This document shows, piece after piece, positions 11,601 through 22,652 of a stretch of 64,000 bases of DNA. The DNA is from Rebecca billardiae RCC1528 (lineage: Eukaryota; Haptophyta). Position numbers and translations under genes: made by a program. The DNA is taken from the NCBI GenBank assembly GCA_965240325.2, contig OZ251233.1, positions 1 to 64,000 on the forward strand, read 5' to 3'. Below the pieces are notes generated by a model. That model searched no databases. It saw nothing but the letters and a program-made list of their open reading frames with translations, and was not told the origin of the DNA. How positions within the stretch are numbered: position 1 is the first letter of the stretch; every line of letters starts with the position of its first letter.

Positions 11601-14600
11601 ACGGCGAGCCGAGCTGGTGCGGTGGCCCTCAGCGAAGGCCCAAGAGCCATTACGTGGGGCATCTGCCGACGTGGCCGGCCGCAGTGACCCCCGGGCGAGC
11701 CGCAACCGCGAGGGCAGGCCCAACTAACGGCATGGTGGGCCGCTACATCGTGCACGTCGCGGCTGGTTGGAGCCGCGGTTGCGTGTGCCGAGCCAGTCAG
11801 TGGCACACGGCGAGCCGAGCTGGTGCGGTGGCCCTCAGCGAAGGCCCAAGAGCCGTTACGTGGGGCATCTGCCGTCGTGGCCGGCCGCAGTGACCCCCGG
11901 GCGAGCCGCAACCGCGAGGGCAGGCCCAACTAACGGCGTGGTGGGCCGCTACATCGTGCGCCTCGCGGCTGGTTGGAGCCGCGGTTGCGTGTGCTGAGCC
12001 AGTCAGTGGCACACGGCGAGCCGAGCTGGTGCGGTCTCCCTTAGCGACGGCCCAAGAGCCATTACGTGGGGCAACGGCCGACGTGGCCGGCCGCAGTGAC
12101 CCCCGGGCGAGCCGCAACCGCGAGGGCAGGCCCAACTAACGGCATGGTGGGCCGCTACATCGTGCGCGTCGCGGCTGGTTGGAGCCGCGGTTGCGTGTGC
12201 CGAGCCAGTCAGTCAGTGGCACACGGCGAGCCGAGCTGGTGCGGTGGCCCTCAGCGAAGGCCCAAGAGCCATTACGTGGGGCATCTGCCGACGTGGCCGG
12301 CCGCAGTGACCCCCGGGCGAGCCGCAACCGCGAGGGCAGGCCCAACTAACGGCATGGTGGGCCGCTACATCGTGCACGTCGCGGCTGGTTGGAGCCGCGG
12401 TTGCGTGTGCCGAGCCAGTCAGTGGCACACGGCGAGCCGAGCTGGTGCGGTGGCCCTCAGCGAAGGCCCAAGAGCCGTTACGTGGGGCATCTGCCGACGT
12501 GGCCGGCCGCAGTGACCCCCGGGCGAGCCGCAACCGCGAGGGCAGGCCCAACTAACGGCGTGGTGGGCCGTTACGGCGTGCGCGTCGCGGCTGGTTGGAG
12601 CCGCGGTTGCGTGTGCCGAGCCAGTCAGTGGCACACGGCGAGCCGAGCTGGTGCGGTGGCCCTCAGCGAAGGCCCAAGAGCCATTACGTGGGGCATCTGC
12701 CGACGTGGCCGGCCGCAGTGACCCCCGGGCGAGCCGCAACCGCGAGGGCAGGCCCAACTAACGGCATGGTGGGCCGCTACATCGTGCACGTCGCGGCTGG
12801 TTGGAGCCGCGGTTGCGTGTGCCGAGCCAGTCAGTGGCACACGGCGAGCCGAGCTGGTGCGGTGGCCCTCAGCGAAGGCCCAAGAGCCGTTACGTGGGGC
12901 ATCTGCCGTCGTGGCCGGCCGCAGTGACCCCCGGGCGAGCCGCAACCGCGAGGGCAGGCCCAACTAACGGCGTGGTGGGCCGCTACATCGTGCGCGTCGC
13001 GGCTGGTTGGAGCCGCGGTTGCGTGTGCCGAGCTGGTGCGGTGGCCCTCAGCGAAGGCCCAAGAGCCGTTACGTGGGGCATCTGCCGTCGTGGCCGGCCG
13101 CAGTGACCCCCGGGCGAGCCGCAACCGCGAGGGCAGGCCCAACTAACGGCGTGGTGGGCCGCTACGGCGTGCGCTTTGCGGCTGGTTGGAGCCGCGCCCG
13201 CGGCCGCCGAGCCGGTAGCGCACACGGCGGGCCGAGCTGGTGCGGTCTCCCTTAGCGACGGCCCAAGAGCCATTACGTGGGGCAACGGTCGACGTGGCCG
13301 GCCGCAGTGACCCTCGGGCGAGCCGCAACCGCGAGGGCAGGCCCAACTAACGGCGTGGTGGGCCGCTACATCGTGCGCCTCGCGGCTGGTTGGAGCCGCG
13401 GTTGCGTGTGCCGAGCCAGTCAGTCAGTGGCACACGGCGAGCCGAGCTGGTGCGGTGGCCCTCAGCGAAGGCCCAAGAGCCGTTACGTGGGGCATCTGCC
13501 GTCGTGGCCGGCCGCAGTGACCCCCGGGCGAGCCGCAACCGCGAGGGCAGGCCCAACTAACGGCGTGGTGGGCCGCTACATCGTGCGCCTCGCGGCTGGT
13601 TGGAGCCGCGGTTGCGTGTGCCGAGCCAGTCAGTCAGTGGCACACGGCGAGCCGAGCTGGTGCGGTGGCCCTCAGCGAAGGCCCAAGAGCCGCTACGTGG
13701 GGCATCTGCCGTCGTGGCCGGCCGCAGTGACCCCCGGGCGAGCCGCAACCGCGAGGGCAGGCCCAACTAACGGCGTGGTGGGCCGCTACGGCGTGCGCGT
13801 CGCTGCTGGTTGGAGCCGCGCCCGCGGCCGCCGAGCCGGTAGCGCACACGGCGGGCCGAGCTGGTGCGGTCTCCCTTAGCGACGGCCCAAGAGCCATTAC
13901 GTGGGGCACCGGCCGACGTGGCCGGCCGCAGTGACCCCCGGGCGAGCCGCAACCGCGAGGGCAGGCCCAACTAACGGCGTGGTGGGCCGCTACATCGTGC
14001 GCCTCGCGGCTGGTTGGAGCCGCGGTTGCGTGTGCCGAGCCAGTCAGTCAGTGGCACACGGCGAGCCGAGCTGGTGCGGTGGCCCTCAGCGAAGGCCCAA
14101 GAGCCGTTACGTGGGGCATCTGCCGTCGTGGCCGGCCGCAGTGACCCCCGGGCGAGCCGCAACCGCGAGGGCAGGCCCAACTAACGGCGTGGTGGGCCGC
14201 TACATCGTGCGCGTCGCGGCTGGTTGGAGCCGCGGTTGCGGGTGCCGAGCCAGTCAGTGGCACACGGCGAGCCGAGCTGGTGCGGTGGCCCTCAGCGAAG
14301 GCCCAAGAGCCGTTACGTGGGGCATCTGCCGTCGTGGCCGGCCGCAGTGACCCCCGGGCGAGCCGCAACCGCGAGGGCACGCCCAACTAACGGCGTGGTG
14401 GGCCGCTACATCGTGCGCGTCGCGGCTGGTTGGAGCCGCGGTTGCGTGTGCCGAGCCAGTCAGTGGCACACGGCGAGCCGAGCTGGTGCGGTGGCCCTCA
14501 GCGAAGGCCCAAGAGCCGTTACGTGGGGCATCTGCCGTCGTGGCCGGCCGCAGTGACCCCCGGGCGAGCCGCAACCGCGAGGGCAGGCCCAACTAACGGC

Positions 14601-17600
14601 ATGGTGGGCCGCTACATCGTGCGCGTCGCGGCTGGTTGGAGCCGCGGTTGCGTGTGCCGAGCCAGTCAGTCAGTGGCACACGGCGAGCCGAGCTGGTGCG
14701 GTGGCCCTCAGCGAAGGCCCAAGAGCCGTTACGTGGGGCATCTGCCGTCGTGGCCGGCCGCAGTGACCCCCGGGCGAGCCGCAACCGCGAGGGCAGGCCC
14801 AACTAACGGCGTGGTGGGCCGCTACGGCGTGCGCGTCGCGGCTGGTTGGAGCCGCGGTTGCGTGTGCCGAGCCAGTCAGTCAGTGGCACACGGCGAGCCG
14901 AGCTGGTGCGGTGGCCCTCAGCGAAGGCCCAAGAGCCGTTACGTGGGGCATCTGCCGACGTGGCCGGCCGCAGTGACCCCCGGGCGAGCCGCAACCGCGA
15001 GGGCAGGCCCAACTAACGGCGTGGTGGGCCGCTACATCGTGCGCGTCGCGGCTGGTTGGAGCCGCGGTTGCGTGTGCCGAGCCAGTCAGTGGCACACGGC
15101 GAGCCGAGCTGGTGCGGTGGCCCTCAGCGAAGGCCCAAGAGCCGTTACGTGGGGCATCTGCCGTCGTGGCCGGCCGCAGTGACCCCCGGGCGAGCCGCAA
15201 CCGCGAGGGCAGGCCCAACTAACGGCGTGGTGGGCCGCTACATCGTGCGCCTCGCGGCTGGTTGGAGCCGCGGTTGCGTGTGCTGAGCCAGTCAGTGGCA
15301 CACGGCGAGCCGAGCTGGTGCGGTCTCCCTTAGCGACGGCCCAAGAGCCATTACGTGGGGCAACGGCCGACGTGGCCGGCCGCAGTGACCCCCGGGCGAG
15401 CCGCAACCGCGAGGGCAGGCCCAACTAACGGCATGGTGGGCCGCTACATCGTGCGCGTCGCGGCTGGTTGGAGCCGCGGTTGCGTGTGCCGAGCCAGTCA
15501 GTCAGTGGCACACGGCGAGCCGAGCTGGTGCGGTGGCCCTCAGCGAAGGCCCAAGAGCCGTTACGTGGGGCATCTGCCGTCGTGGCCGGCCGCAGTGACC
15601 CCCGGGCGAGCCGCAACCGCGAGGGCAGGCCCAACTAACGGCATGGTGGGCCGCTACATCGTGCGCGTCGCGGCTGGTTGGAGCCGCGGTTGCGTGTGCC
15701 GAGCCAGTCAGTCAGTGGCACACGGCGAGCCGAGCTGGTGCGGTGGCCCTCAGCGAAGGCCCAAGAGCCATTACGTGGGGCATCTGCCGTCGTGGCCGGC
15801 CGCAGTGACCCCCGGGCGAGCCGCAACCGCGAGGGCAGGCCCAACTAACGGCATGGTGGGCCGCTACATCGTGCGCGTCGCGGCTGGTTGGAGCCGCGGT
15901 TGCGTGTGCCGAGCCAGTCAGTGGCACACGGCGAGCCGAGCTGGTGCGGTGGCCCTCAGCGAAGGCCCAAGAGCCGTTACGTGGGGCATCTGCCGACGTG
16001 GCCGGCCGCAGTGACCCCCGGGCGAGCCGCAACCGCGAGGGCAGGCCCAACTAACGGCGTGGTGGGCCGTTACGGCGTGCGCGTCGCGGCTGGTTGGAGC
16101 CGCGGTTGCGTGTGCCGAGCCAGTCAGTGGCACACGGCGAGCCGAGCTGGTGCGGTGGCCCTCAGCGAAGGCCCAAGAGCCATTACGTGGGGCATCTGCC
16201 GACGTGGCCGGCCGCAGTGACCCCCGGGCGAGCCGCAACCGCGAGGGCAGGCCCAACTAACGGCATGGTGGGCCGCTACATCGTGCACGTCGCGGCTGGT
16301 TGGAGCCGCGGTTGCGTGTGCCGAGCCAGTCAGTGGCACACGGCGAGCCGAGCTGGTGCGGTGGCCCTCAGCGAAGGCCCAAGAGCCATTACGTGGGGCA
16401 TCTGCCGACGTGGCCGGCCGCAGTGACCCCCGGGCGAGCCGCAACCGCGAGGGCAGGCCCAACTAACGGCATGGTGGGCCGCTACATCGTGCACGTCGCG
16501 GCTGGTTGGAGCCGCGGTTGCGTGTGCCGAGCCAGTCAGTGGCACACGGCGAGCCGAGCTGGTGCGGTGGCCCTCAGCGAAGGCCCAAGAGCCGTTACGT
16601 GGGGCATCTGCCGTCGTGGCCGGCCGCAGTGACCCCCGGGCCAGCCGCAACCGCGAGGGCAGGCCCAACTAACGGCGTGGTGGGCCGCTACATCGTGCGC
16701 GTCGCGGCTGGTTGGAGCCGCGGTTGCGTGTGCCGAGCTGGTGCGGTGGCCCTCAGCGAAGGCCCAAGAGCCGTTACGTGGGGCATCTGCCGTCGTGGCC
16801 GGCCGCAGTGACCCCCGGGCGAGCCGCAACCGCGAGGGCAGGCCCAACTAACGGCGTGGTGGGCCGCTACGGCGTGCGCTTTGCGGCTGGTTGGAGCCGC
16901 GCCCGCGGCCGCCGAGCCGGTAGCGCACACGGCGGGCCGAGCTGGTGCGGTCTCCCTTAGCGACGGCCCAAGAGCCATTACGTGGGGCAACGGCCGACGT
17001 GGCCGGCCGCAGTGACCCTCGGGCGAGCCGCAACCGCGAGGGCAGGCCCAACTAACGGCGTGGTGGGCCGCTACATCGTGCGCCTCGCGGCTGGTTGGAG
17101 CCGCGGTTGCGTGTGCCGAGCCAGTCAGTCAGTGGCACACGGCGAGCCGAGCTGGTGCGGTGGCCCTCAGCGAAGGCCCAAGAGCCGTTACGTGGGGCAT
17201 CTGCCGTCGTGGCCGGCCGCAGTGACCCCCGGGCGAGCCGCAACCGCGAGGGCAGGCCCAACTAACGGCGTGGTGGGCCGCTACATCGTGCGCCTCGCGG
17301 CTGGTTGGAGCCGCGGTTGCGTGTGCCGAGCCAGTCAGTCAGTGGCACACGGCGAGCCGAGCTGGTGCGGTGGCCCTCAGCGAAGGCCCAAGAGCCGTTA
17401 CGTGGGGCATCTGCCGTCGTGGCCGGCCGCAGTGACCCCCGGGCGAGCCGCAACCGCGAGGGCAGGCCCAACTAACGGCGTGGTGGGCCGCTACGGCGTG
17501 CGCGTCGCGGCTGGTTGGAGCCGCGCCCGCGGCCGCCGAGCCGGTAGCGCACACGGCGGGCCGAGCTGGTGCGGTGGCCCTCAGCGACGGCCCAAGAGCC

Positions 17601-17690
17601 ATTACGTGGGGCAACGGCCGACGTGGCCGGCCGCAGTGACCCCCGGGCGAGCCGCAACCGCGAGGGCACTCCCAATTACCGGCGTGGTGG
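2648..17690. repeat. Subtelomeric satellite, about 74 tandem units of 179-210 bp
   Basis: A GC-rich unit recurs head-to-tail for 15 kb. It can be tracked by GGCGTGGTGGGCCGCTAC at its start and GGGCAGGCCCAACTAAC at its end. Successive boundaries at 2848, 3027, 3206, 3410, 3603, 3809, 4015, 4225 and so on to 17675 give unit lengths of 206 and 210 (one CAGT extra), 204 (a variant with CCCGCGGCCGCC), 179 (27-bp deletion) and one of 193. Units are highly similar. Stop-free frames up to about 350 codons on both strands come from low stop density in GC-rich sequence and rotate frame between units; I do not regard them as genes. Confidence 0.95.
6028..8045. repeat. Higher-order repeat of 801 bp within the satellite
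   Basis: From the boundary at 6027 the unit lengths run 206, 210, 206, 179 and repeat in that order. Boundaries are at 6233, 6443, 6649, 6828, then 7034, 7244, 7450, 7629, then 7835 and 8045. The period is 801 bp. The same four-unit order recurs between 8846 and 9647. Diagnostic variants (for example GAGACGC for GAGCCGC near 6804 and 8822) mark a further copy displaced by 2018 bp. Confidence 0.85.
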
Positions 17691-18071
17691 GCCGTCACAA
17701 CGTGCGCTTCGCAGCTGGTTGGAGCCGCGGGCGGGCGGCGCCGAGCCAGTCGCGCAGGCCGAGCGGGTGCGGTAGCCCTCAGCGACGGACCCAGAGCCAG
17801 TACGCGGGACGTCGGCCGACGTGGACGGCCGCAGTACACCCCGGGCGAGCCGCAACCGCGAGGACGCTCCCAGTTACTGGCGTGGTGGGTTTTCACAGCG
17901 CGTCAGATCCGCTGCTGATGACTGGAGCCGCGGCGGGCTGCGCCGAGCCGGTAGCACACGGCGGGCCGAGCCAGTTAAGTGGCACTCAGCGACGGACCCA
18001 GAGGCCGCACTCGGAGCGTTGGCCGGCGTGAACGTCCGCAGTGCTTCGGGGCGCGCCCTCAGCCGACGCCC
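17676..18071. repeat. Two decayed satellite units at the proximal edge
   Basis: Units at about 17676-17876 and 17877-18071 keep the framework (GGCGTGGTGGG, GCTGGTTGGAGCC-like, CCTCAGCGACGG, CCCCGGGCGAGCCGC) but carry many substitutions and indels absent from the rest of the array. They are followed by non-satellite sequence. Old units at the inner edge with homogeneous units outside fit growth on the telomere side. Confidence 0.8.
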
Positions 18072-21000
18072 CTAGCATCCGCGCGTCCGCCGCGTCGGCG
18101 GAGACCTCGGCGTCGACGCGCCCTCCACAGCATCCGCCGCGTGCCCTGCGCGTGCTTGGCATGCGCGGCGGGGGCAACCACCAGTCGTTCTGCGTTGGCC
18201 ATCCAGCTCGCGCGCTCGGCGCGCCGCACGCGGTTGCCGCTCACTCCTACTCTCGCACCAGGTGCAGTTTGGACGAAGAGCAAGATGGGGGGGGCGGGGC
18301 GGGGGCAGCTTTGACCAGGGCGAGGCGCTGGGCCGGCTGTGGAGCTCCACGCCCGCAGCTCCCTGGCGTGCGCTTTGCATCGCCGCCGCGCGCGCGGAGC
18401 GCTCGTCCGCTCGAGCACGGCGCGGTCGCGGCAGCCTCGGTGCAGTGGGAGCGCACACGACTGAGCGCGGGCTCACACCTCCCAAAGCGCGAGGGCAGTG
18501 CCATCGGCAGCCGTGATGTGCTGCTCGGCGCTGCTGCTGCGCAGTGCGCTCACACTCGGGCTGGGCCGCTCTTGCCGCATGTGGGGATGCCCTCATCGCG
18601 GCCGCTGGATGGATCGGCGGCCTCTAGACGCGTTCCGACCGACCGAGCCACCCACCGCGACGGTCAGCCACGCCGCCAGTCAGAGCGGCCTCTGCATCGC
18701 CGCCGACTGAAGCCACACGCGCACCTCCGCGCGGTCGCAGCGCCCAACCACCGCTGTCGAGCCGAGCGCGCGAGCGCCGCGCTGCGAATCATCAGAGCGC
18801 CAAAGCGAGTCGAGGCGCCGGGTCGATCGGCCTCGAAAGACGCGTTCCTACCGACCGAGCCGACCCCCTCGACGATCAGCCATGCAGCGAGTTAGAGCAG
18901 CTTCCGCATCGTTGTCAGCTGAAGTCTCACGCGAACCGCCGCGTACTCACTCGGCGTAGGCTCGCCCCGGCCACCACAGCCGGCGAGCCGACCGTGGACG
19001 CGCGCCGCGCTGCGAACTGGCGCGCGTAGGCGGGATGACGCACGTGGGCACGCCCGACTGACGTCTCGACCGCCACGCGCCGCGGCAACGGACGGCCGCG
19101 CTCCCTCGAAGCGAGGCGCGTGCGCGAGCAGCGGCACCCAGCAGCGTGCGCAGCACTGCCATGATGGCGCGCACTGGAGGCAGTTCGGACGAGTAGGTGG
19201 AGGATGGGGGCGCGGGGGCGGGGGCGGGCTGGGCCGGTGCGTTGCGCCAGCCACGGCCGCGACGCCCTCGCGCCACGCGCCGCCGACCTAGCATGCGCTG
19301 CGCTCGCTCGGCCGGCCCACCCCACACGCTGCCATCGCCTGCCATCGCGCCTGGCCGGTGCCGGCCACGCGCGCGCTGCCGCCGACGCGGCGTCGGTGCG
19401 GCCGCGATAGGTCGAGCCTGGGGCGCGGGCAGCCAGTGCGGGCGCGCGCGAGCACGCCGCGGGGCGCCACGCCTCGATCTCGGCTGCGCCACCGCGTGCT
19501 GCGCCCAGGTCCGACGAGCCCAGCCCAGCCGCACGGCGCGGCGAGCTCGCCGGCGGCGCCAGTCGGCACGGCTCCGGACGCAGCCTCTGACTTGCAGCCT
19601 TCGCCAGAGCCTGGCTCGTAGTCGTCGCGTGCGCACTCGCGCGAGCAGCCCGTTGGGCCCCACGCCTCGCTTTGGGCTGGACCGCCGCGTGCTGCGCCGC
19701 GGTTCGTCATCACACCTCTCCAGCCGGAAGGCAGAGGCCATCAGCTGCCGAGTCACAGCCGAGTGGACGTCGGGTTGGAACACTCTGCGCAGGCCGCGCG
19801 CGGCAACTGTGCAAATGGCGGCGGCGGGCGCGGGCGCGGCTGCTTGGCTAGATGATGCTCATGATGCGGCCAAAGGCTCGTCAGACGCCCGTCGTCGCTG
19901 ATCCGCCGCCCAATCGGCCCTACCAGAGGCGGCCCGGCCGCACCCGGACGCAGCGACCGGGCTGCCGGCCCTCTCAGACTCGAATGCCGATGGCGTGACT
20001 CCCAGCGCGGTGGGATAGGGCGGGGCCTGCGCGGCTGCCGCCCATCACCGCGATGCTGACCAGGCGTGAGCGCGCTCGAGTGTGCTCTTCTCGACCGCCA
20101 CGTGCCCGCGCCGCGGCAAGGCGCGCCCGCTCCATCGTCGCGAGGCGCGCGCGCACCCAGCCGCACCGCAGTGGGACGGCCGTGCGCAGATGAGCTGGCG
20201 CTCGCGCGCGATGAGGAGCGCCCTGATGCTTGCCGCGCTCACAACGCGGCCCACCAGGCGCAGGCTGGACGAAGAGTAGGATGGGGGGGCGGGGCGGGGG
20301 CAGCTTCGACCGGAGCGAGGCGCCGGGTCCCCAGCAGTGAGCGCGTCGCCCCCGGCGCGCGGCCGCGCCGCCGTCCGACGCCCAACGCAGCCTCGGAGAG
20401 CCGCCACGCCGCGCAGCGGCATGCGCGTCGCAGAGCGTGCGTGCAGTCGCGGGCAAGAGGACAGTCCAAGCGCGCAGCACGCACCCCGCGCGAACCCGCA
20501 GTGCGCAGGCTGCTGCTCGTCGGCGCGAGCCTCGCCTGCCAGGCCGCTGCGGCCCGAGCCGCGACGCCCGGCGGTCGCGAGCCGCCACGCGGCGCGCAGC
20601 TACGCCTGCGCCGAGGCAGTGAGCGCGCACGCGCGCGTAGCGGACGAGGAGCACGCATACGCGCGTGCGCGCGTTGCTGACCCGCCGGCACCTCCCGCCG
20701 TTGTCTGCAAAGCGAGACCCACCCCGCGGCGAGCTCGGGCTGCCATGCTGATTTGGCGGGCCGTAGGTCCGCCCCTTGTAGTGCCCGGGAAAAAGATAAG
20801 AAAAAGAAAAAGAAAAAAGAAAATCGCCTCGCAGAGAAAAGAAAATCGCCTCGCTCACTGCCAGGTCGCTTCGCTCACTACCGGGCGCCCTCGCAGCTCC
20901 CACTGGGGACGCTCGGCCGAAAACCATCTGCGGCCTGGCGCGGAGCGCGTGGGCGGCGCGCGCCAAATCCAACGCCAGCGCGGACATCGTGAGGGGATTG

Positions 21001-21569
21001 CCGAACGGTGTTTTCGCCCGATTCGCGATTGCTGCCCTCGTCGTCTCGCGTGCAGGTCGAACGGGGGCTAAATCGACGCGTTGGAGCGGTACGCTCGGCG
21101 CGTCGACACGATCGTGCGACCTGGGGCGATCCTCGCCCGACGTGCACGTCGAGCGCTCGCACGGGCCATAGCATCATGCGCTGCGCAAGACAACCACCTC
21201 GCACGATCCACCGTCGCGCGTCGGGCTCGGTGCGGAAACGCATTCATCACGAGGCGTCTCGCGGGCGGGAAGCGCCATCGCACGCGACGCAAGCTTTGGC
21301 GCGGCCTTCTGAACACCATTATAACCGGAATGCACACACCGGACTGTCGTCGCGTGCCCCGGTTGGCAAGGTCGGGCGCATGCAAATCCGTTTGCTACGG
21401 TCGGTGGTGTTCCAGAGCGCCTTGGCGGCGGAGGAGGCCAGGAGTCCGGACGCCTAGGCGGCTGGGTGCGTACCAGCCAGTCCAGAGCGAGCGATCATCT
21501 TTCATTTGTCACGCTCGCGAGCTCGCGGCCAAGGATCGCTTGGCGCTCGAGGACCCACGTCCGGCCTGC
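18072..21569. other. Duplicated GC-rich subtelomeric block 1, no supported gene
   Basis: This stretch has low stop density but no ORF with protein-like composition. It matches 23.7-25.6 kb in the same order. GGACGAAGAGCAAGATGGGG near 18270 matches about 23720, and GCAGCGAGTTAGAGCAGC near 18882 matches about 24166. The block with GGTGGAGGATGGGGGCGCGG near 19196 matches about 24664, and CCAGCCGGAAGGCAGAGGCC near 19720 matches about 24993. A purine-rich tract with two GAAAATCGCCTCGC copies lies at about 20790-20860. Confidence 0.6.
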
Positions 21570-22652
21570 ATGGCGTCGACGGTGGCCAATGCGACGGAGG
21601 GGCAGCGCGAAGCGGCGTACGACGCGCACCGCACGCACCTGCCGGGTCTGCCGCCGTGGCAGGAACCGCGTCTTCGCGAGTCGGCGACTGAGGCGACAGC
21701 GCGCTATCACCGATCCCAGGGGCGCATTCGCGACGAGCTGAAACGTCGCGCGTGCAAGATCGCCGCACCATCCTTGCCCATGGCACGGGCGCTGCGGGAC
21801 GAGGCCGACGTCGTGAAGCCAGTGGCACATGCGCTGCGCTTCGTGTGCCTGCTCGAGCAGCGCGTGCCCACCGTCGATCGCGAGTGGCACACGCTCTCGC
21901 ACTGCGCGCGCGTACACCGCCAACAGCTCCTGATACCGCCGCACGTGCGAGTGCCGGACCTGTCGCGCGGAGCGGCGAGCGCCGACGAGCGCTTGGACCT
22001 GGACGCGCTGTTGCGCAGCGTGGCGGCCGTGCACGACGCCGACGCGACCTTCGCCGAGCCCATCGTGCCCGGAGCGGACATTGGCATCCTGGCGACACAC
22101 GATCTCAGCTGGCGACACGAGGAGATGCTCACGATCTCCTCTGGCGGATTCGTCGGCGGCGAGGCGCTCGACTACGTCATCGCGGTCGAGATGCGGCACA
22201 TGCAGCGCGTACGCGAGCTCGCGCGAAGCCACGGGCTGCCCGTCCCGCCCCGCGTGCTGCACGTTCCCTCGTGGGTGTGGACCTTGCTCATGGGCGCGGG
22301 CGTGTACGCGTGGGAGAAGGTGGCCGACATCTTTGCGCTCTGGACGCGCGCCGGCGACGACGCCGAGGTGGACGCCGACGAGGTCGCGGGCTTCGTGCAG
22401 ATCCCAGCGGACGTGGACGTGCACGAGGCCCTGATGCAGTCGCTCGCCGACTCCGTGGGCGAGGCCGCGCGCGACGCGTACGTGCGCTCCGGCCGCGGCG
22501 TCGCCGCCGCCGCGCTCGAGGCTGAGTGGCAGGCGGCGGTGCTGCGAGATCATCAGAGTCATCTGTCGCGTTATTATTCGTCAGTGAGTCAGGTAGCTCA
22601 CCATCATCATCTGTGTGTCGCCGATTGTTATTCGTCATCCTGCCCGTCATGA
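21570..22652 (+). CDS. Hypothetical protein, 360 aa, orphan ORF in subtelomere
   Basis: I do not recognise this protein. From the ATG at 21570 the frame stays open for 360 codons with balanced composition. It has charged and aromatic stretches such as TISSGGFVGGEALDYVIAVE and a hydrophobic segment VPSWVWTLLMGAGVYAW near residues 230-245, unlike the Ala/Arg-only shadow frames around it. The last 30 residues (Ser/His-rich) may be read-through of non-coding sequence. TATAAATAAAAGG, which contains AATAAA at 22663, begins 7 bases after the stop and could be a polyadenylation signal or, alternatively, a TATA box. The frame is open upstream to 21081, so the start is uncertain. It stands alone between duplicated subtelomeric blocks. 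Confidence 0.45.
   Translation: MASTVANATEGQREAAYDAHRTHLPGLPPWQEPRLRESATEATARYHRSQGRIRDELKRRACKIAAPSLPMARALRDEADVVKPVAHALRFVCLLEQRVPTVDREWHTLSHCARVHRQQLLIPPHVRVPDLSRGAASADERLDLDALLRSVAAVHDADATFAEPIVPGADIGILATHDLSWRHEEMLTISSGGFVGGEALDYVIAVEMRHMQRVRELARSHGLPVPPRVLHVPSWVWTLLMGAGVYAWEKVADIFALWTRAGDDAEVDADEVAGFVQIPADVDVHEALMQSLADSVGEAARDAYVRSGRGVAAAALEAEWQAAVLRDHQSHLSRYYSSVSQVAHHHHLCVADCYSSSCPS

Noticed and set aside
2648-17690. Satellite considered as a CRISPR-like or rDNA spacer array
   Set aside because: There are no unique spacers between short repeats and no rRNA sequence. It is a plain head-to-tail satellite in a eukaryotic subtelomere.
2573-18031. Dozens of overlapping stop-free frames (60-350 codons) on both strands of the satellite
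   Set aside because: They repeat with the satellite period, rotate frame between 206- and 210-bp units, and exist equally on both strands. Low stop density of GC-rich repeats explains them.
18039-20987. Several 100-340-codon frames in the duplicated subtelomeric block
   Set aside because: They are low-complexity Arg/Ala/Pro translations, present on both strands, and not preserved in frame between the duplicated copies.
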